A stretch of DNA of 64,000 bases from Mycobacterium decipiens (GCF_963853665.1 NZ_OY970459.1:4588001-4652000); one strand, 5' to 3'. Shown: positions 1 to 7,650, counted from the first letter of the stretch. Notes: generated by a model not told the origin, from the letters alone. Numbers and translations are program-made.

Positions 1-22
1 CGGCGACAGACCGGGCGTCAGC

Positions 23-1369
23 ATGAGCCCGTACGACCCCGCGGTACCTAGCGATCCGTATTCGATTCCAGATCCCGACGGCGGCACCGACTTCCTTGAC
101 CTCGCGCACGTGCTGACCGTCGGTGCTATGTGGCTCCTCGCGGCGACCGGGGTGGCCATCCTTGCGCTCGTCGTTTGGAAACTGCGGTCCCCCGTCACGT
201 TTGAGCGTTCTGTTGCAACCCCAGCGTCTCGGGCCCGATGGCTGCTCTGGGCGTCGATCTCCTGGCCCCGGGTTGCCAAGGCCTGCGGGTTGTCGACTTC
301 CGAGCACGTCACGCGCACGGATGCACAGGGCAAGAGCAGGACGAGGACAGTCTGGACTCATCCTCGCCTTGTCGGGGTGAGCATGTCCGGTGACTGCCTA
401 CGCCTGACAGTCCGCACACGGACCGGCCAGACGGTCGACGATCTGGAAAACGCGGTCCCCGCAATCCGTGACGCTGTCGGGGCACATTCCGCCCGCTCGA
501 CGGTGACCGCACCCGGCACGGTTCGCATGGAATTCGTTATGCGACAACAGCTGGCGGTCGTTGAAGTGGCCACAGTGCCAACCAACTCCGAGGCGAGCTA
601 CGTCAAGATCGGCCGACGGGAGAACGGGTCGGCATGGGCACTCCACATCGCCGGCCTCCACACGCTCACTGTTGGGTGCTCCGGGGCGGGAAAGGGTTCC
701 ATTTTTTGGGGCATTGCAGGCGGATTAGGCCCAGGCATCAAGGCGGGAACCGTGCGGCTGTTCGCCGTGGATCTCAAGTACGGGATCGAAGTCTCAGTCG
801 GATCCACACTATTCAGCGGCATCGCGACGACCGAGGCCCAGGCCGCGAGACTGCTGACCAAGCTGGAGGAGCTACTAGAGAGCCGCGGTCGCCGGATGGC
901 CGGCCGAGCGCGTTCGCACACACCGACCACCGCAGAGCCTCTCGTCGTGCTGCTCATCGATGAATTGGCGGGCTTGACCGCGTACATGACGGACGCCGCA
1001 CAGAGGAAGCAAGTTGCGGGCTCGCTCTCACGCATCCTGACAAAGGGCAGGGCCGTAGGCATCGTGGTCGCCGCCTTCATGCAGGACCCTCGCAAGGAGA
1101 TTGTGCCCATGCGCGGGTTGTTCAGCCAGACCGTCGCACTGCGGCTGCGCTCACGCGACGAGGTCGCCATGGTCCTGGGTGACGGCCTCGCCGACGCCGC
1201 CCCCGCGCATCGGATCAACCCAAATCAGCCTGGGACCGGATACGTCATCGCCGAAGACGGGTCAACGATGCGAGTACGCGCCGACTTCTGGCCCGATTCG
1301 TTAATCCGTTCTGTTGCACAAGAATACGGGTTAGCAAGCTCAAGTCCCGCTGGCCCCACAGAGAACTGA
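23..1369 (+). CDS. FtsK/SpoIIIE-family (TraSA-like) DNA-translocating ATPase of an integrative element
   Basis: A 448-residue protein with one hydrophobic segment near residues 33-54, a Walker A motif GCSGAGKGS at about 218-226 and a Walker B stretch (LVVLLIDE) at about 307-315. This is the layout of FtsK-type motor proteins. In actinomycete integrative conjugative elements such a protein (TraSA type) pumps double-stranded DNA between cells. Its stop lies 10 bases before an excisionase-like gene and then an integrase, which is the usual Tra-Xis-Int order at the end of such elements. The rest of the element lies left of the window, so mobility cannot be judged. A chromosomal divisome FtsK is excluded by the short length and the context. 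Confidence 0.8.
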   Translation: MSPYDPAVPSDPYSIPDPDGGTDFLDLAHVLTVGAMWLLAATGVAILALVVWKLRSPVTFERSVATPASRARWLLWASISWPRVAKACGLSTSEHVTRTDAQGKSRTRTVWTHPRLVGVSMSGDCLRLTVRTRTGQTVDDLENAVPAIRDAVGAHSARSTVTAPGTVRMEFVMRQQLAVVEVATVPTNSEASYVKIGRRENGSAWALHIAGLHTLTVGCSGAGKGSIFWGIAGGLGPGIKAGTVRLFAVDLKYGIEVSVGSTLFSGIATTEAQAARLLTKLEELLESRGRRMAGRARSHTPTTAEPLVVLLIDELAGLTAYMTDAAQRKQVAGSLSRILTKGRAVGIVVAAFMQDPRKEIVPMRGLFSQTVALRLRSRDEVAMVLGDGLADAAPAHRINPNQPGTGYVIAEDGSTMRVRADFWPDSLIRSVAQEYGLASSSPAGPTEN

Positions 1370-1379
1370 GGACATCGGC

Positions 1380-1613
1380 ATGACAACTCTCGGCGTCAAC
1401 GCCACCGCCACCGCGATAGCGACCTTTCCGGAGCTTCTGACAGCGGAGCAGGTCGCCGAGCTGCTTGGCGTGTCCGCCGCCACCGTGAGCCGCTGGGGCG
1501 CATTGCGCGAACATGGCGAAGACGTGGGACCGCCCTGCTACACGTTATCTGATCGCGTAAGACGCTGGGACGCAGCGGAAGTCCGCGCTTGGCTCAAGCA
1601 GGTGCGCCGCTAA
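1380..1613 (+). CDS. Excisionase-like helix-turn-helix DNA-binding protein
   Basis: A 77-residue protein with a MerR/AlpA-type winged-helix segment: LTAEQVAELLGVSAATVSRW near residues 19-38, followed by a basic wing and a C-terminal RAWLKQVRR. Proteins of this size and fold directly upstream of a tyrosine integrase usually act as recombination directionality factors (Xis). Its TAA stop is immediately followed by the GTG of the integrase, so the two are translationally coupled. The role is inferred from fold and position; a small transcriptional activator of the element is the alternative. Confidence 0.75.
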   Translation: MTTLGVNATATAIATFPELLTAEQVAELLGVSAATVSRWGALREHGEDVGPPCYTLSDRVRRWDAAEVRAWLKQVRR

Positions 1614-2771
1614 GTGGCCGGATCGGGACCGCGCGGTATCCGAAAGCGGATCAATTCAGCCGGTCAGCCGCGCTATCAAGTGCGCTATCTGGTGCGGGAT
1701 CCCAGCTCCCCGTCAGGATGGGTCGAGACGTCCTCGACGTTCGCTACCCTACGGGAGGCGCGCGCGTTCAAGGCCGAGCGTGACGGTGAAGCGGCGATCG
1801 GTGGCAGGCGCTTCGACCCTCGGCTCGGCCGCACCAACCTCGCCGGAATCTGGGCTCAATACAGCGCGTCGAAACGCCCAGCGGTGTCACCCAAGACGTG
1901 GAGCGGCTACACCCAGCATTGGGAACTCCGCATCAGCCCCCGTTTCGGCAGTGTCCCACTCGAACAAATCAGCCGCAGGGACGTGCAGCAATTCGTCGAT
2001 ACCCTCACCGTCGGCCCTTGGGCGAAATTGGCCACGCTCCGATTACTCCGGTCGATCCTTGAGATGGCGCGGGAGGACGGTCGAATCCACAGCAACCCCG
2101 CGCAGGGCGTTTCGGCGGGGCGGATACCCGCCCGAGAACGGCACCGTTACCTCACGGCGACCGAGGTTGCCGCTCTCGCGGCGGCATGCGGCGACCAAGG
2201 CGACGTCGTCACGATTCTGGCGTTCACCGGATTGCGCTGGTCTGAACTCGTCGGCCTGCGCGTCGGCGACATCGACCTGGCGGCGCGCCGGCTCTACGTC
2301 CGCCAGGCGGCGCCGGAAGTGGAAGGGCGGATCATCGTCGGACCGCCAAAGACGCGCTCGGCCGTTCGGACTGTTCCGCTCCCTCAGGTCGTCATCGACG
2401 CACTAACGCCACGAATTGCCAGCCGCGCGCCAGGGGAACAAGCGGTCACCTCGCCGAACGGTGGCTTCCTCAGATCAAACAACTGGCGCCGCCACGTGCA
2501 TTGGTCTCGTGCTCTGCAGACAACACAACTGGCGCCCTTGACGATTCACGACCTACGCCACACCTACGCCAGCCTGGCCCGGGCTTCCGGCGCCGACCTC
2601 CGCTACGTGCAGAAAACGATGGGGCACTCCACGCCAACCGTCACCGCGAATATCTACAGCGACCTCTACTCCGATGAACTCGACCACGTCGCCACGAACC
2701 TTGACCGGCTCAACAGCTCCGTCGCGGACCAAGCGAACGGACAAGAACCGGACACACCGAAACATCCATAG
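1614..2771 (+). CDS. Tyrosine-family site-specific integrase
   Basis: A 385-residue phage/ICE integrase starting at a GTG that abuts the xis stop. It has an N-terminal AP2-like arm-binding region, a SAM-like core-binding domain at about 65-150, and the catalytic set R208 (TGLRWSEL), H312-x-x-R315 (HDLRH), H338 (MGHSTP) and nucleophile Y348 (NIYSDLY), all visible and complete, so the enzyme should be active. It ends only about 33 bases from the encoded CCA end of tRNA-Phe, which is therefore the probable attachment locus. Integrases of this type cross over within the 3' half of a tRNA gene and restore that gene on insertion. Confidence 0.92.
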   Translation: MAGSGPRGIRKRINSAGQPRYQVRYLVRDPSSPSGWVETSSTFATLREARAFKAERDGEAAIGGRRFDPRLGRTNLAGIWAQYSASKRPAVSPKTWSGYTQHWELRISPRFGSVPLEQISRRDVQQFVDTLTVGPWAKLATLRLLRSILEMAREDGRIHSNPAQGVSAGRIPARERHRYLTATEVAALAAACGDQGDVVTILAFTGLRWSELVGLRVGDIDLAARRLYVRQAAPEVEGRIIVGPPKTRSAVRTVPLPQVVIDALTPRIASRAPGEQAVTSPNGGFLRSNNWRRHVHWSRALQTTQLAPLTIHDLRHTYASLARASGADLRYVQKTMGHSTPTVTANIYSDLYSDELDHVATNLDRLNSSVADQANGQEPDTPKHP

Positions 2772-2803
2772 AGTGCCGTCACCGCGTCCGTGCAGGTCAA
2801 AGA

Positions 2804-2845
2804 TGGTGGCCAGGGGCGGGATCGAACCGCCGACCTTCCGCTTTT
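2804..2845. other. Putative attachment core at the 3' half of tRNA-Phe
   Basis: The 3' end of tRNA-Phe (minus strand, CCA complement at 2804-2806) faces the integrase. Tyrosine integrases of this class use the T-arm and 3' end of tRNA genes as att core, so the element junction should lie here. The matching direct repeat would be at the far end of the element, outside the window, so the core cannot be delimited. Confidence 0.4.
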
Positions 2846-2880
2846 CAGGCGGACGCTCATACCGACTGAGCTACCTGGCC
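2807..2880 (-). tRNA. tRNA-Phe (GAA)
   Basis: The minus strand folds as a cloverleaf: acceptor GGCCAGG pairs with CCTGGCC, and the anticodon loop CTGAAAA sits between TCCGC and GCGGA. The anticodon GAA reads Phe codons. A T-loop GTTCGATCC is present and CCA is encoded (2804-2806). It is the last gene of a Glu-Asp-Phe cluster on this strand. Confidence 0.95.
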
Positions 2881-2909
2881 GGAAGGCAGCATGTGCCTCG
2901 CCGTACTGG

Positions 2910-2983
2910 CGACCCTGACGGGACTCGAACCCGCGACCTCCGCCGTGACAGGGCGGCGCGCTAACCAACTGCGCCACAGGGCC
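2910..2983 (-). tRNA. tRNA-Asp (GTC)
   Basis: The minus-strand cloverleaf has acceptor GGCCCTG pairing with CAGGGTC (one G-T pair), discriminator G, anticodon loop CTGTCAC (anticodon GTC) and T-loop GTTCGAGTC. CCA is encoded at 2907-2909. It lies between tRNA-Glu and tRNA-Phe with short spacers, consistent with one precursor transcript. Confidence 0.95.
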
Positions 2984-3019
2984 TTGCTGTGCTACCTACT
3001 CCGTTGTACCGCGTCCAGG

Positions 3020-3093
3020 TACCCCCTACGGGATTCGAACCCGCGTTACCGCCTTGAAAGGGCGGCGTCCTAGGCCGTCTAGACGAAGGGGGC
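3020..3093 (-). tRNA. tRNA-Glu (TTC)
   Basis: The minus-strand cloverleaf has acceptor GCCCCCT with AGGGGGT, anticodon loop CTTTCAA (anticodon TTC) between stem CCGCC and GGCGG, and T-loop GTTCGAATC. CCA is not encoded (CCT follows the discriminator A). It is the first gene of the minus-strand tRNA cluster, downstream of a recognisable promoter at 3149-3178. Confidence 0.95.
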
Positions 3094-3148
3094 CAGAACC
3101 GAATCTCTCCGGGGCACTCGCAACGTGGTGACCGTTGGGAGCCACGTC

Positions 3149-3178
3149 AGCTTAGGTCACCCCGGGCCCAATCCTCAA
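3149..3178 (-). promoter_or_regulatory. Promoter of the tRNA-Glu/Asp/Phe cluster
   Basis: On the minus strand a -35-like TTGAGG (3173-3178), an 18-base spacer and a -10 TAAGCT (3149-3154) are seen about 55 bases before tRNA-Glu. They match the mycobacterial SigA pattern TTGAnn / TAnnnT. Inferred from sequence only. Confidence 0.5.
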
Positions 3179-3216
3179 ACGCGCCGTCCAACCAACGCAG
3201 TATCCTGAACGTCCGC

Positions 3217-3289
3217 GCCCCTATAGCTCAGTTGGTAGAGCTACGGACTTTTAATCCGCAGGTCCTAGGTTCGAGTCCTAGTGGGGGCA
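3217..3289 (+). tRNA. tRNA-Lys (TTT)
   Basis: The plus-strand cloverleaf has acceptor GCCCCTA with TGGGGGC, D-loop AGTTGGTAGA, anticodon loop CTTTTAA (anticodon TTT) and T-loop GTTCGAGTC, with discriminator A and no complete CCA. A possible -10 (TATCCT, 3201-3206) precedes it. It is divergent from the Glu-Asp-Phe cluster. Confidence 0.95.
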
Positions 3290-3307
3290 CCGATGTGGTG
3301 TATGACC

Positions 3308-3372
3308 TCGGCTGATGCTTGACATTTGGCTTCGGGTGATGCCTGACAGTTACGTCGGCTGATGCTTGACAG
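3308..3372. repeat. Three tandem 18-bp repeats, probable transposon end remnant
   Basis: Copies start at 3308, 3332 and 3355 (spacing 24 and 23 bases). The core is TCGGCTGATGCTTGACA; copy two reads TCGGGTGATGCCTGACAG. Read in reverse each copy begins TGTCAAGCATCAGCCGA, i.e. a TG-start multi-repeat terminus like those bound by Mu/IS21/IS481-type transposases. No transposase is present nearby, so this looks like a solo end or scar. Three copies with 6-base gaps is too few and too close for a CRISPR array. Confidence 0.55.
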
Positions 3373-3425
3373 ACCCGCATGTTCTCCTATTTCGCGATGC
3401 GGCATCGGATCAAAACTCCGCCGCT

Positions 3426-4253
3426 ATGCTGCTGTCTATGCTCCCCGAGACGAATCAGGATGAGGTCCAGCCCAACGCGCCCGTGGCTCTGGTGACGGTG
3501 GAAGTCCGGCACCCCACAACGGATTCCCTCACCGATTCAGCGAGTCGGGAGCTCAAGCACCTGCTCATCAATGACCTACCGATCGAACGCCAGGCGCAGG
3601 ACGTCAGTTGGGGGATGACGGCCCCCGGCGCGGCGCCGACCCCGGTCGCCGATCGCTTTGTTCGCTACGTCAACCGGGATAACACCATTGCCGCCTCGCT
3701 GAAGAACCAGGCGATCGTCGTCGAGACCAGCGCCTACCGCAGCTTCGAGGCCTTCACCGACATTGTGATGCGGGTCGTGGACGCCCGCGCGCAGGTGTCG
3801 TCGATCGTGGGGTTGGAGCGCATCGGTCTGCGCTTTGTGCTGGAGATCCGCGTCCCCGCGGGCGTCGATGGCCGCATCACGTGGAGCAACTGGATCGACG
3901 AGCAGCTGCTCGGGCCGCAGCGCTTCACGCCCGGTGGCCTGTTCCTGACCGAGTGGCAGGGGGCCGCCGTCTACCGTGAGGCGCAGCCGGGCAAATCGCT
4001 CATCGTGCGCTACGGCCCGGGTGTCGGCCAAGCGCTTGATGCCAATTACCACCTGCGCCGGACCACGCCCGCCGAAACCGGGCCCTTCTTTCTGCTGGAT
4101 ATTGATAGCTTTTGGACGCCCGGCGGCGGCTCCATTCCCGAGTTCAACAGGGACGCCCTGGTGTCGACATTCCAGGACCTGTACGGCCCGGCTCAGGTCG
4201 TGTTTCAGGAAATGATCACCAGCCGCCTGAAGGAGGAGCTCCTTCGCCAGTAG
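3426..4253 (+). CDS. TIGR04255-like conserved hypothetical protein
   Basis: About 275 residues with the pattern of the TIGR04255 family: an N-terminal NAPVALVTVEVRHP strand, a central region with FEAFTDIVMRVVDA and a repeated GLERIGLRFVLEIRVP strand, and a C-terminal LDIDSFW followed by a helix ending in ITSRLKEELLRQ. Family members are uncharacterised and often sit beside mobile or defence genes. The reading frame extends upstream to a TTG at 3366, but that extension lies inside the repeat at 3355-3372, so ATG 3426 (or 3438) is the likelier original start. It stands alone between the tRNAs and a convergent methyltransferase. Function unknown. Confidence 0.65.
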   Translation: MLLSMLPETNQDEVQPNAPVALVTVEVRHPTTDSLTDSASRELKHLLINDLPIERQAQDVSWGMTAPGAAPTPVADRFVRYVNRDNTIAASLKNQAIVVETSAYRSFEAFTDIVMRVVDARAQVSSIVGLERIGLRFVLEIRVPAGVDGRITWSNWIDEQLLGPQRFTPGGLFLTEWQGAAVYREAQPGKSLIVRYGPGVGQALDANYHLRRTTPAETGPFFLLDIDSFWTPGGGSIPEFNRDALVSTFQDLYGPAQVVFQEMITSRLKEELLRQ

Positions 4254-4277
4254 GCGAGCCGACCCGGGAGTGTCACT

Positions 4278-5183
4278 TCAGCGCGTGAGTATCGCGCTGC
4301 TGTAGGTCAAGTCGGAAAACGCGGCCGAGAGTTCGTCGTCGGGATAGCCAAAGCCGTTGGCCTCGTGCAGCTCCTTGACCGTATGCGACGACGTCTGCCA
4401 GCCATCGCGGGTCAGATAGTCCAGAATGTGGCTGCGTTGGCCGTGGTAGACGAGATCGTTGAGGTCGATGTCGAATCCGAGCTCGCGCATCCGGTCGTGA
4501 TGGTTGCGCCACCGCTCGTCCGCGAAGATCTCGGTGTCCGGGATGAATTCGAAGGCCAGCCGACTACCGGGAGCGCTCAACGCGGTGATGTTGTCGAACA
4601 GCGCATCCTGCGCATCATCGGGTAGGTAGACCAGGAGCCCTTCAGCGCTCCAGGCCGTTGGCACCTTCGGATCAAAACCCGCCGTCTGAAGCGCCGCCGC
4701 CCAGTCATCGCGCAAGTCCACCGCGACAGTCCGCCGTTCGGTGGCCGGCTCGGCACCGAGACCGCTCAGCGTCGCGGTCTTGAACTCGATCACCGCCGGC
4801 ATGTCTACCTCGTAGACGATGGTGTCCGCCGGCCAAGCAAGGCGGTAGGCGCGGGCGTCCAGCCCGGACGCCAGGATCACCGCCTGGCCGATGCCGCTCT
4901 GCGTGGCCTCAAGGAAGAACTGGTCGTAGAACCTGGTGCGGCAGGCCATCCCCCGGGCCATTCGCTCCGGATCGAACTCGGAGTCCTCCTCGACGGGAAT
5001 CCGCCCATCCACTAGCCGCGTGAAGGCGTCCATACCGACGGCGCGCACCAGTGGTGCCGCGTACGGGTCATCGATCAACGAGTATTGCGGGTCGGCGGCC
5101 AGCGCACGCTGGGCGGCGACCATCGTCGCCGTCGCCCCAACACTCGTCGCCAGGTCCCAGCGATCATGATCGGTGCGCCCCAT
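4278..5183 (-). CDS. SAM-dependent methyltransferase, mycobacterial LCM/PPM-like family (Rv0830-like)
   Basis: A 301-residue protein beginning [27 protein letters not shown], the typical opening of the large mycobacterial family of putative S-adenosyl-methionine methyltransferases (TIGR00027). The SAM-binding motif appears as [13 protein letters not shown] near 95-107, and [14 protein letters not shown] marks the second family block near 170. A strong ribosome site (GAGGAGG) precedes the ATG. Members of this family lack assigned substrates; some modify small metabolites or lipids. It is divergent from the deaminase gene, with a palindrome between them. Confidence 0.85.
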   Translation of the reverse strand: MGRTDHDRWDLATSVGATATMVAAQRALAADPQYSLIDDPYAAPLVRAVGMDAFTRLVDGRIPVEEDSEFDPERMARGMACRTRFYDQFFLEATQSGIGQAVILASGLDARAYRLAWPADTIVYEVDMPAVIEFKTATLSGLGAEPATERRTVAVDLRDDWAAALQTAGFDPKVPTAWSAEGLLVYLPDDAQDALFDNITALSAPGSRLAFEFIPDTEIFADERWRNHHDRMRELGFDIDLNDLVYHGQRSHILDYLTRDGWQTSSHTVKELHEANGFGYPDDELSAAFSDLTYSSAILTR

Positions 5184-5221
5184 GTTGCCTCCTCAACCAA
5201 AACAGATATACAACAAATATA

Positions 5222-5239
5222 GACAGTCTAGCTACTGTC
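5222..5239. promoter_or_regulatory. Palindromic candidate operator between divergent genes
   Basis: GACAGT and ACTGTC are separated by six bases in an AT-rich patch unusual for this genome, between the methyltransferase (minus) and the deaminase (plus). Position and symmetry suggest a regulator site. No cognate regulator is identifiable. Confidence 0.35.
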
Positions 5240-5301
5240 ACGGGCTCCGCGGCCGACTACCCTCCGAGTCATCTGCCCGCACCGTTCGCGACGGAGGACC
5301 A

Positions 5302-5814
5302 GTGACCGATTTCGCTCAGCGGACCATCGACCTGGCGCGCCAGAACGTCGCAGAGGGTGGCCGGCCCTTCGCGACCGTCATCGTCAAGGACGGCGAGGTT
5401 CTCGCCGAGAGCGCCAACAAGGTCGCCCAAACCAAGGATCCGACCGCCCACGCCGAGATCCTTGCCATCCGTGCCGCGTGCACCAAGCTGGGCACCGAGC
5501 ACCTGGTCGGTACCACTATCTATGTGCTGGCCCATCCGTGTCCGATGTGCCTTGGATCGCTGTACTACTGCTCACCCGACGAGGTCGTCTTTCTGACGAC
5601 GCGCGACGACTATGAGCCGCATTACGTCGACGACCGCAGGTATTTCGAGCTGGCCACCTTCTACGACGAATTCGCCAAGGACTGGCAGAACCGACGCCTG
5701 CCGATGCGCCACGAGCCCCGGCCCGACATCAGGGCTGCCGCGGTGGACGTCTACCGGTTCTGGCAGGAACGCAACGGCGGTGAACGCACCGCGACCGCCG
5801 CTCCTGCGGGCTGA
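5302..5814 (+). CDS. Cytidine/deoxycytidylate-type deaminase (Rv0828c-like)
   Basis: A 170-residue zinc deaminase with H50-A-E52 (proton shuttle and first ligand) and P-C80-P-M-C83, the canonical HAE...PCxxC zinc site of the CDA/guanine deaminase/TadA superfamily. The start is GTG 5302, preceded by GGAGGA at 5293-5298. An in-frame extension back to 5173 overlaps the divergent promoter and is unlikely. Length and the C-terminal aromatic segment resemble guanine deaminase or nucleoside deaminases more than TadA. The substrate cannot be named from sequence. The gene stands next to the kmtR unit but shows no obvious link to it. Confidence 0.85.
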   Translation: MTDFAQRTIDLARQNVAEGGRPFATVIVKDGEVLAESANKVAQTKDPTAHAEILAIRAACTKLGTEHLVGTTIYVLAHPCPMCLGSLYYCSPDEVVFLTTRDDYEPHYVDDRRYFELATFYDEFAKDWQNRRLPMRHEPRPDIRAAAVDVYRFWQERNGGERTATAAPAG

Positions 5815-5828
5815 TCCCGCACCGACCC

Positions 5829-5874
5829 TTGACGACACACCCCCTTACTGCTCTATTATTTGCGTATGTACGCA
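5829..5874 (+). promoter_or_regulatory. Leaderless kmtR promoter with palindromic operator
   Basis: A -35 TTGACG (5829-5834), 19-base spacer and -10 TATTAT (5854-5859) place the transcript start at or next to ATG 5866, so translation is probably leaderless. The hexamers TGCGTA and TACGCA form an inverted repeat with a 2-base centre at 5861-5874, right over the start. This is a plausible ArsR-type autoregulatory operator. Confidence 0.65.
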
Positions 5875-6258
5875 GGTAGTAGACCTGATCCCTTGCCCGA
5901 TGACCAGGTCGGCTTGGTGGTCGAGGTGTTCCGAATGCTCGCCGACGCTACCCGCGTACAGGTCCTGTGGTCGCTGGCGGACCGCGAAATGTCGGTCAGT
6001 GAACTCGCCGAGCAGGTGGGCAAGCCGGCGCCGTCAGTCTCCCAGCATCTGGCAAAGCTGCGGATGGCGCGGCTGGTGCGCACCCGCCGGGATGGAACCA
6101 CGATCTTCTACAGCCTGGAGAACGAGCACGTACGCCAGCTCGTCATCGATGCCGTCTTCAACGCCGAACACGCCGGTCCCGGGGTTCCCCGCCACCACCG
6201 CGCCGACGCCGGGCTGCAGTCGGTCACCAAAACGCCGGTTACCGAGGATGCCGGGTAA
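5866..6258 (+). CDS. kmtR: ArsR/SmtB-family nickel/cobalt-responsive repressor KmtR
   Basis: A 130-residue winged-helix protein. The HTH is EQVGKPAPSVSQHLAKLRMA near 46-65, followed by a VRTRRDGTTIFYSL wing. The C-terminal tail has the HVRQL...HAGPGVPRHHR pattern of metal-liganding residues on alpha-5 and the tail. In M. tuberculosis KmtR (Rv0827c) binds Ni and Co and releases the promoter of itself and the cation exporter cdf. The ATG start at 5866 is supported by the leaderless promoter over the palindrome. The adjacent downstream gene encodes a His-rich peptide, which points to metal handling. Near-identity to the M. tuberculosis protein is from memory. Confidence 0.93.
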   Translation: MYAGSRPDPLPDDQVGLVVEVFRMLADATRVQVLWSLADREMSVSELAEQVGKPAPSVSQHLAKLRMARLVRTRRDGTTIFYSLENEHVRQLVIDAVFNAEHAGPGVPRHHRADAGLQSVTKTPVTEDAG

Positions 6259-6306
6259 ACGAATTCACAGTAAGCACAACATATTTCAAACAAAGGAAAG
6301 GGCGAC

Positions 6307-6507
6307 ATGGCACACCACACACACGACGCGCCGCATGCACACGAACACCACCATGGCGACGTGACTCACACCCATGCGCACACCAGCCACACCCACGACC
6401 ACGTGACGCACGAGCATGCGCACACCCACGACGACGGGACCGAGCACACGCATCGGCACGTGCATCAGGCCGGCCTCGAAGAGGTGCACAGCCACACGCA
6501 CGGCTGA
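6307..6507 (+). CDS. Very histidine-rich small protein (25 of 66 residues His), probable metal-binding
   Basis: A 66-residue protein made mainly of HTH, HAH and HxH repeats with Asp, Glu and Thr between them, no cysteine, no signal peptide and no membrane segment. A good ribosome site (AAAGGAAAG) precedes the ATG. It lies 48 bases downstream of kmtR on the same strand and is probably co-transcribed. Its composition resembles Hpn-like nickel-storage peptides or the His-rich loops of metallochaperones (HypB, UreE, CDF proteins). I infer cytosolic buffering or delivery of Ni, Co or Zn under KmtR control. There is no catalytic motif, so a chaperone or sink is likelier than an enzyme. Confidence 0.75.
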   Translation: MAHHTHDAPHAHEHHHGDVTHTHAHTSHTHDHVTHEHAHTHDDGTEHTHRHVHQAGLEEVHSHTHG

Positions 6508-6520
6508 CGCCGCAGGCCGG

Positions 6521-7591
6521 TCAGACCTGAGGGCAGTAGTGCATGGGGTTATCGCGCTCGTCGGGCGGCGGCAGGTTGCGCGCGGGCGTCTGCACCAGCG
6601 GGGCATCGGCCGGGATCCGGCCACTGGCGCGGTCCCAGCCGGCCCGGGCCCGCGGATGCTTCCGAAACCGGAACGGCACGACGGCGAACACGAGCCGGAC
6701 GACGTCGCCGAAGCGGCGGTGCAACCATTCGTCGCGGCGCGACCACCGGTAGCCCATCAGCTCGCGAACGGGCGGGTCGTAGAGGCCGACGGTCAGCCAG
6801 ACGAAGAACGGGGCCAGCAACTTGCGCTGCACCGCCCACAGCCAATCCGGAATCCGTTGGGCGAACGGAGGTTTGGGCAGTTCGGTCAGATCGAGCACGG
6901 CACGTGCCGCAAAGTTGTTCTCTAGCACGTTGCGGCACATGTGATCCCAATAGTCCCCGAACTCCTCCCAGGTCGCCGGCACGGGCCGCATGCTCATGCC
7001 GTACATGCGGTACCACTGGACGTGTTCGTCGAATAGCTGACGCTTCTGCGCTTCGGTCAAGCCACCGCAGAAGCGCTCGGCCACATGCAGAGTGCCGACG
7101 AAGAAGGTGGCGTGTGCCCAGTAGAAGACATCGGGGTTCAAGGCGTGGTAGCGACGGCCCGCAGCGTCGACACCCTTGATGGTGATGTGGTAGTCGCGCA
7201 CCTCGGCACCGGTGGTCGGGGCTCGATCGCCGTCGAACACAACTCCGCCGATCGGGTACAACGACCGCAGCAGCCGCGGCCACCGTTCCCGAAAGAACGT
7301 CGAGTGATCTTCGACCGCCGCCCCCAGCTGCGGGTGCATGTTCTGCATGGATCCGGCCCACGGCCCCTGCAGCATGCCACGCCAGTCGCCGAAGTATCGC
7401 CACGTCAGGGAAGCCGGACCGAGCGGCAGCGGCGGCGATTCATAGCCCAGCGGCGACACCGGGCAGCCGCCGGCCAGTCCGTCGGATTCAGTTGGCATTG
7501 CCGCCTCTCCGGCAGCCTCGCCCAGAAACGACACGGCAGTCTCCATCGTTGTGCTGGTCAGCGGGCAGGTGGCAGAAGTATCTTGGGTCAC
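6521..7591 (-). CDS. DUF2236 / MpaB-like oxygenase-family protein (Rv0826-like)
   Basis: A 356-residue protein of the latex-clearing-protein/MpaB (DUF2236) family: GPASLTWRYFGDWRGML near 60, VFYWAHATFFVGTL near 170 (His of the heme- or metal-binding region) and WEEFGDYWDHM near 225. Mycobacteria carry many paralogues. Some are putative heme-dependent oxygenases; substrates are unknown. It is convergent with the His-rich gene (14 bases between stops) and divergent from a TetR gene that may control it. The start is the first ATG; an internal Met 31 residues later is possible. Confidence 0.75.
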   Translation of the reverse strand: MTQDTSATCPLTSTTMETAVSFLGEAAGEAAMPTESDGLAGGCPVSPLGYESPPLPLGPASLTWRYFGDWRGMLQGPWAGSMQNMHPQLGAAVEDHSTFFRERWPRLLRSLYPIGGVVFDGDRAPTTGAEVRDYHITIKGVDAAGRRYHALNPDVFYWAHATFFVGTLHVAERFCGGLTEAQKRQLFDEHVQWYRMYGMSMRPVPATWEEFGDYWDHMCRNVLENNFAARAVLDLTELPKPPFAQRIPDWLWAVQRKLLAPFFVWLTVGLYDPPVRELMGYRWSRRDEWLHRRFGDVVRLVFAVVPFRFRKHPRARAGWDRASGRIPADAPLVQTPARNLPPPDERDNPMHYCPQV

Positions 7592-7650
7592 TGGTGGTTG
7601 TCTGCTGATCTTCCTTGGCGACAGGATTTCTGACTACACACGTTGTCACG

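Noticed and set aside
598..1218. A 206-codon minus-strand frame inside the FtsK-like gene
   Set aside because: Ser/Arg/Pro-rich shadow of a gene with clear Walker motifs; no start signal.
3308..3372. Possible CRISPR array
   Set aside because: Only three repeats with 5-6 base gaps, no spacers and no cas genes; better explained as a transposon end.
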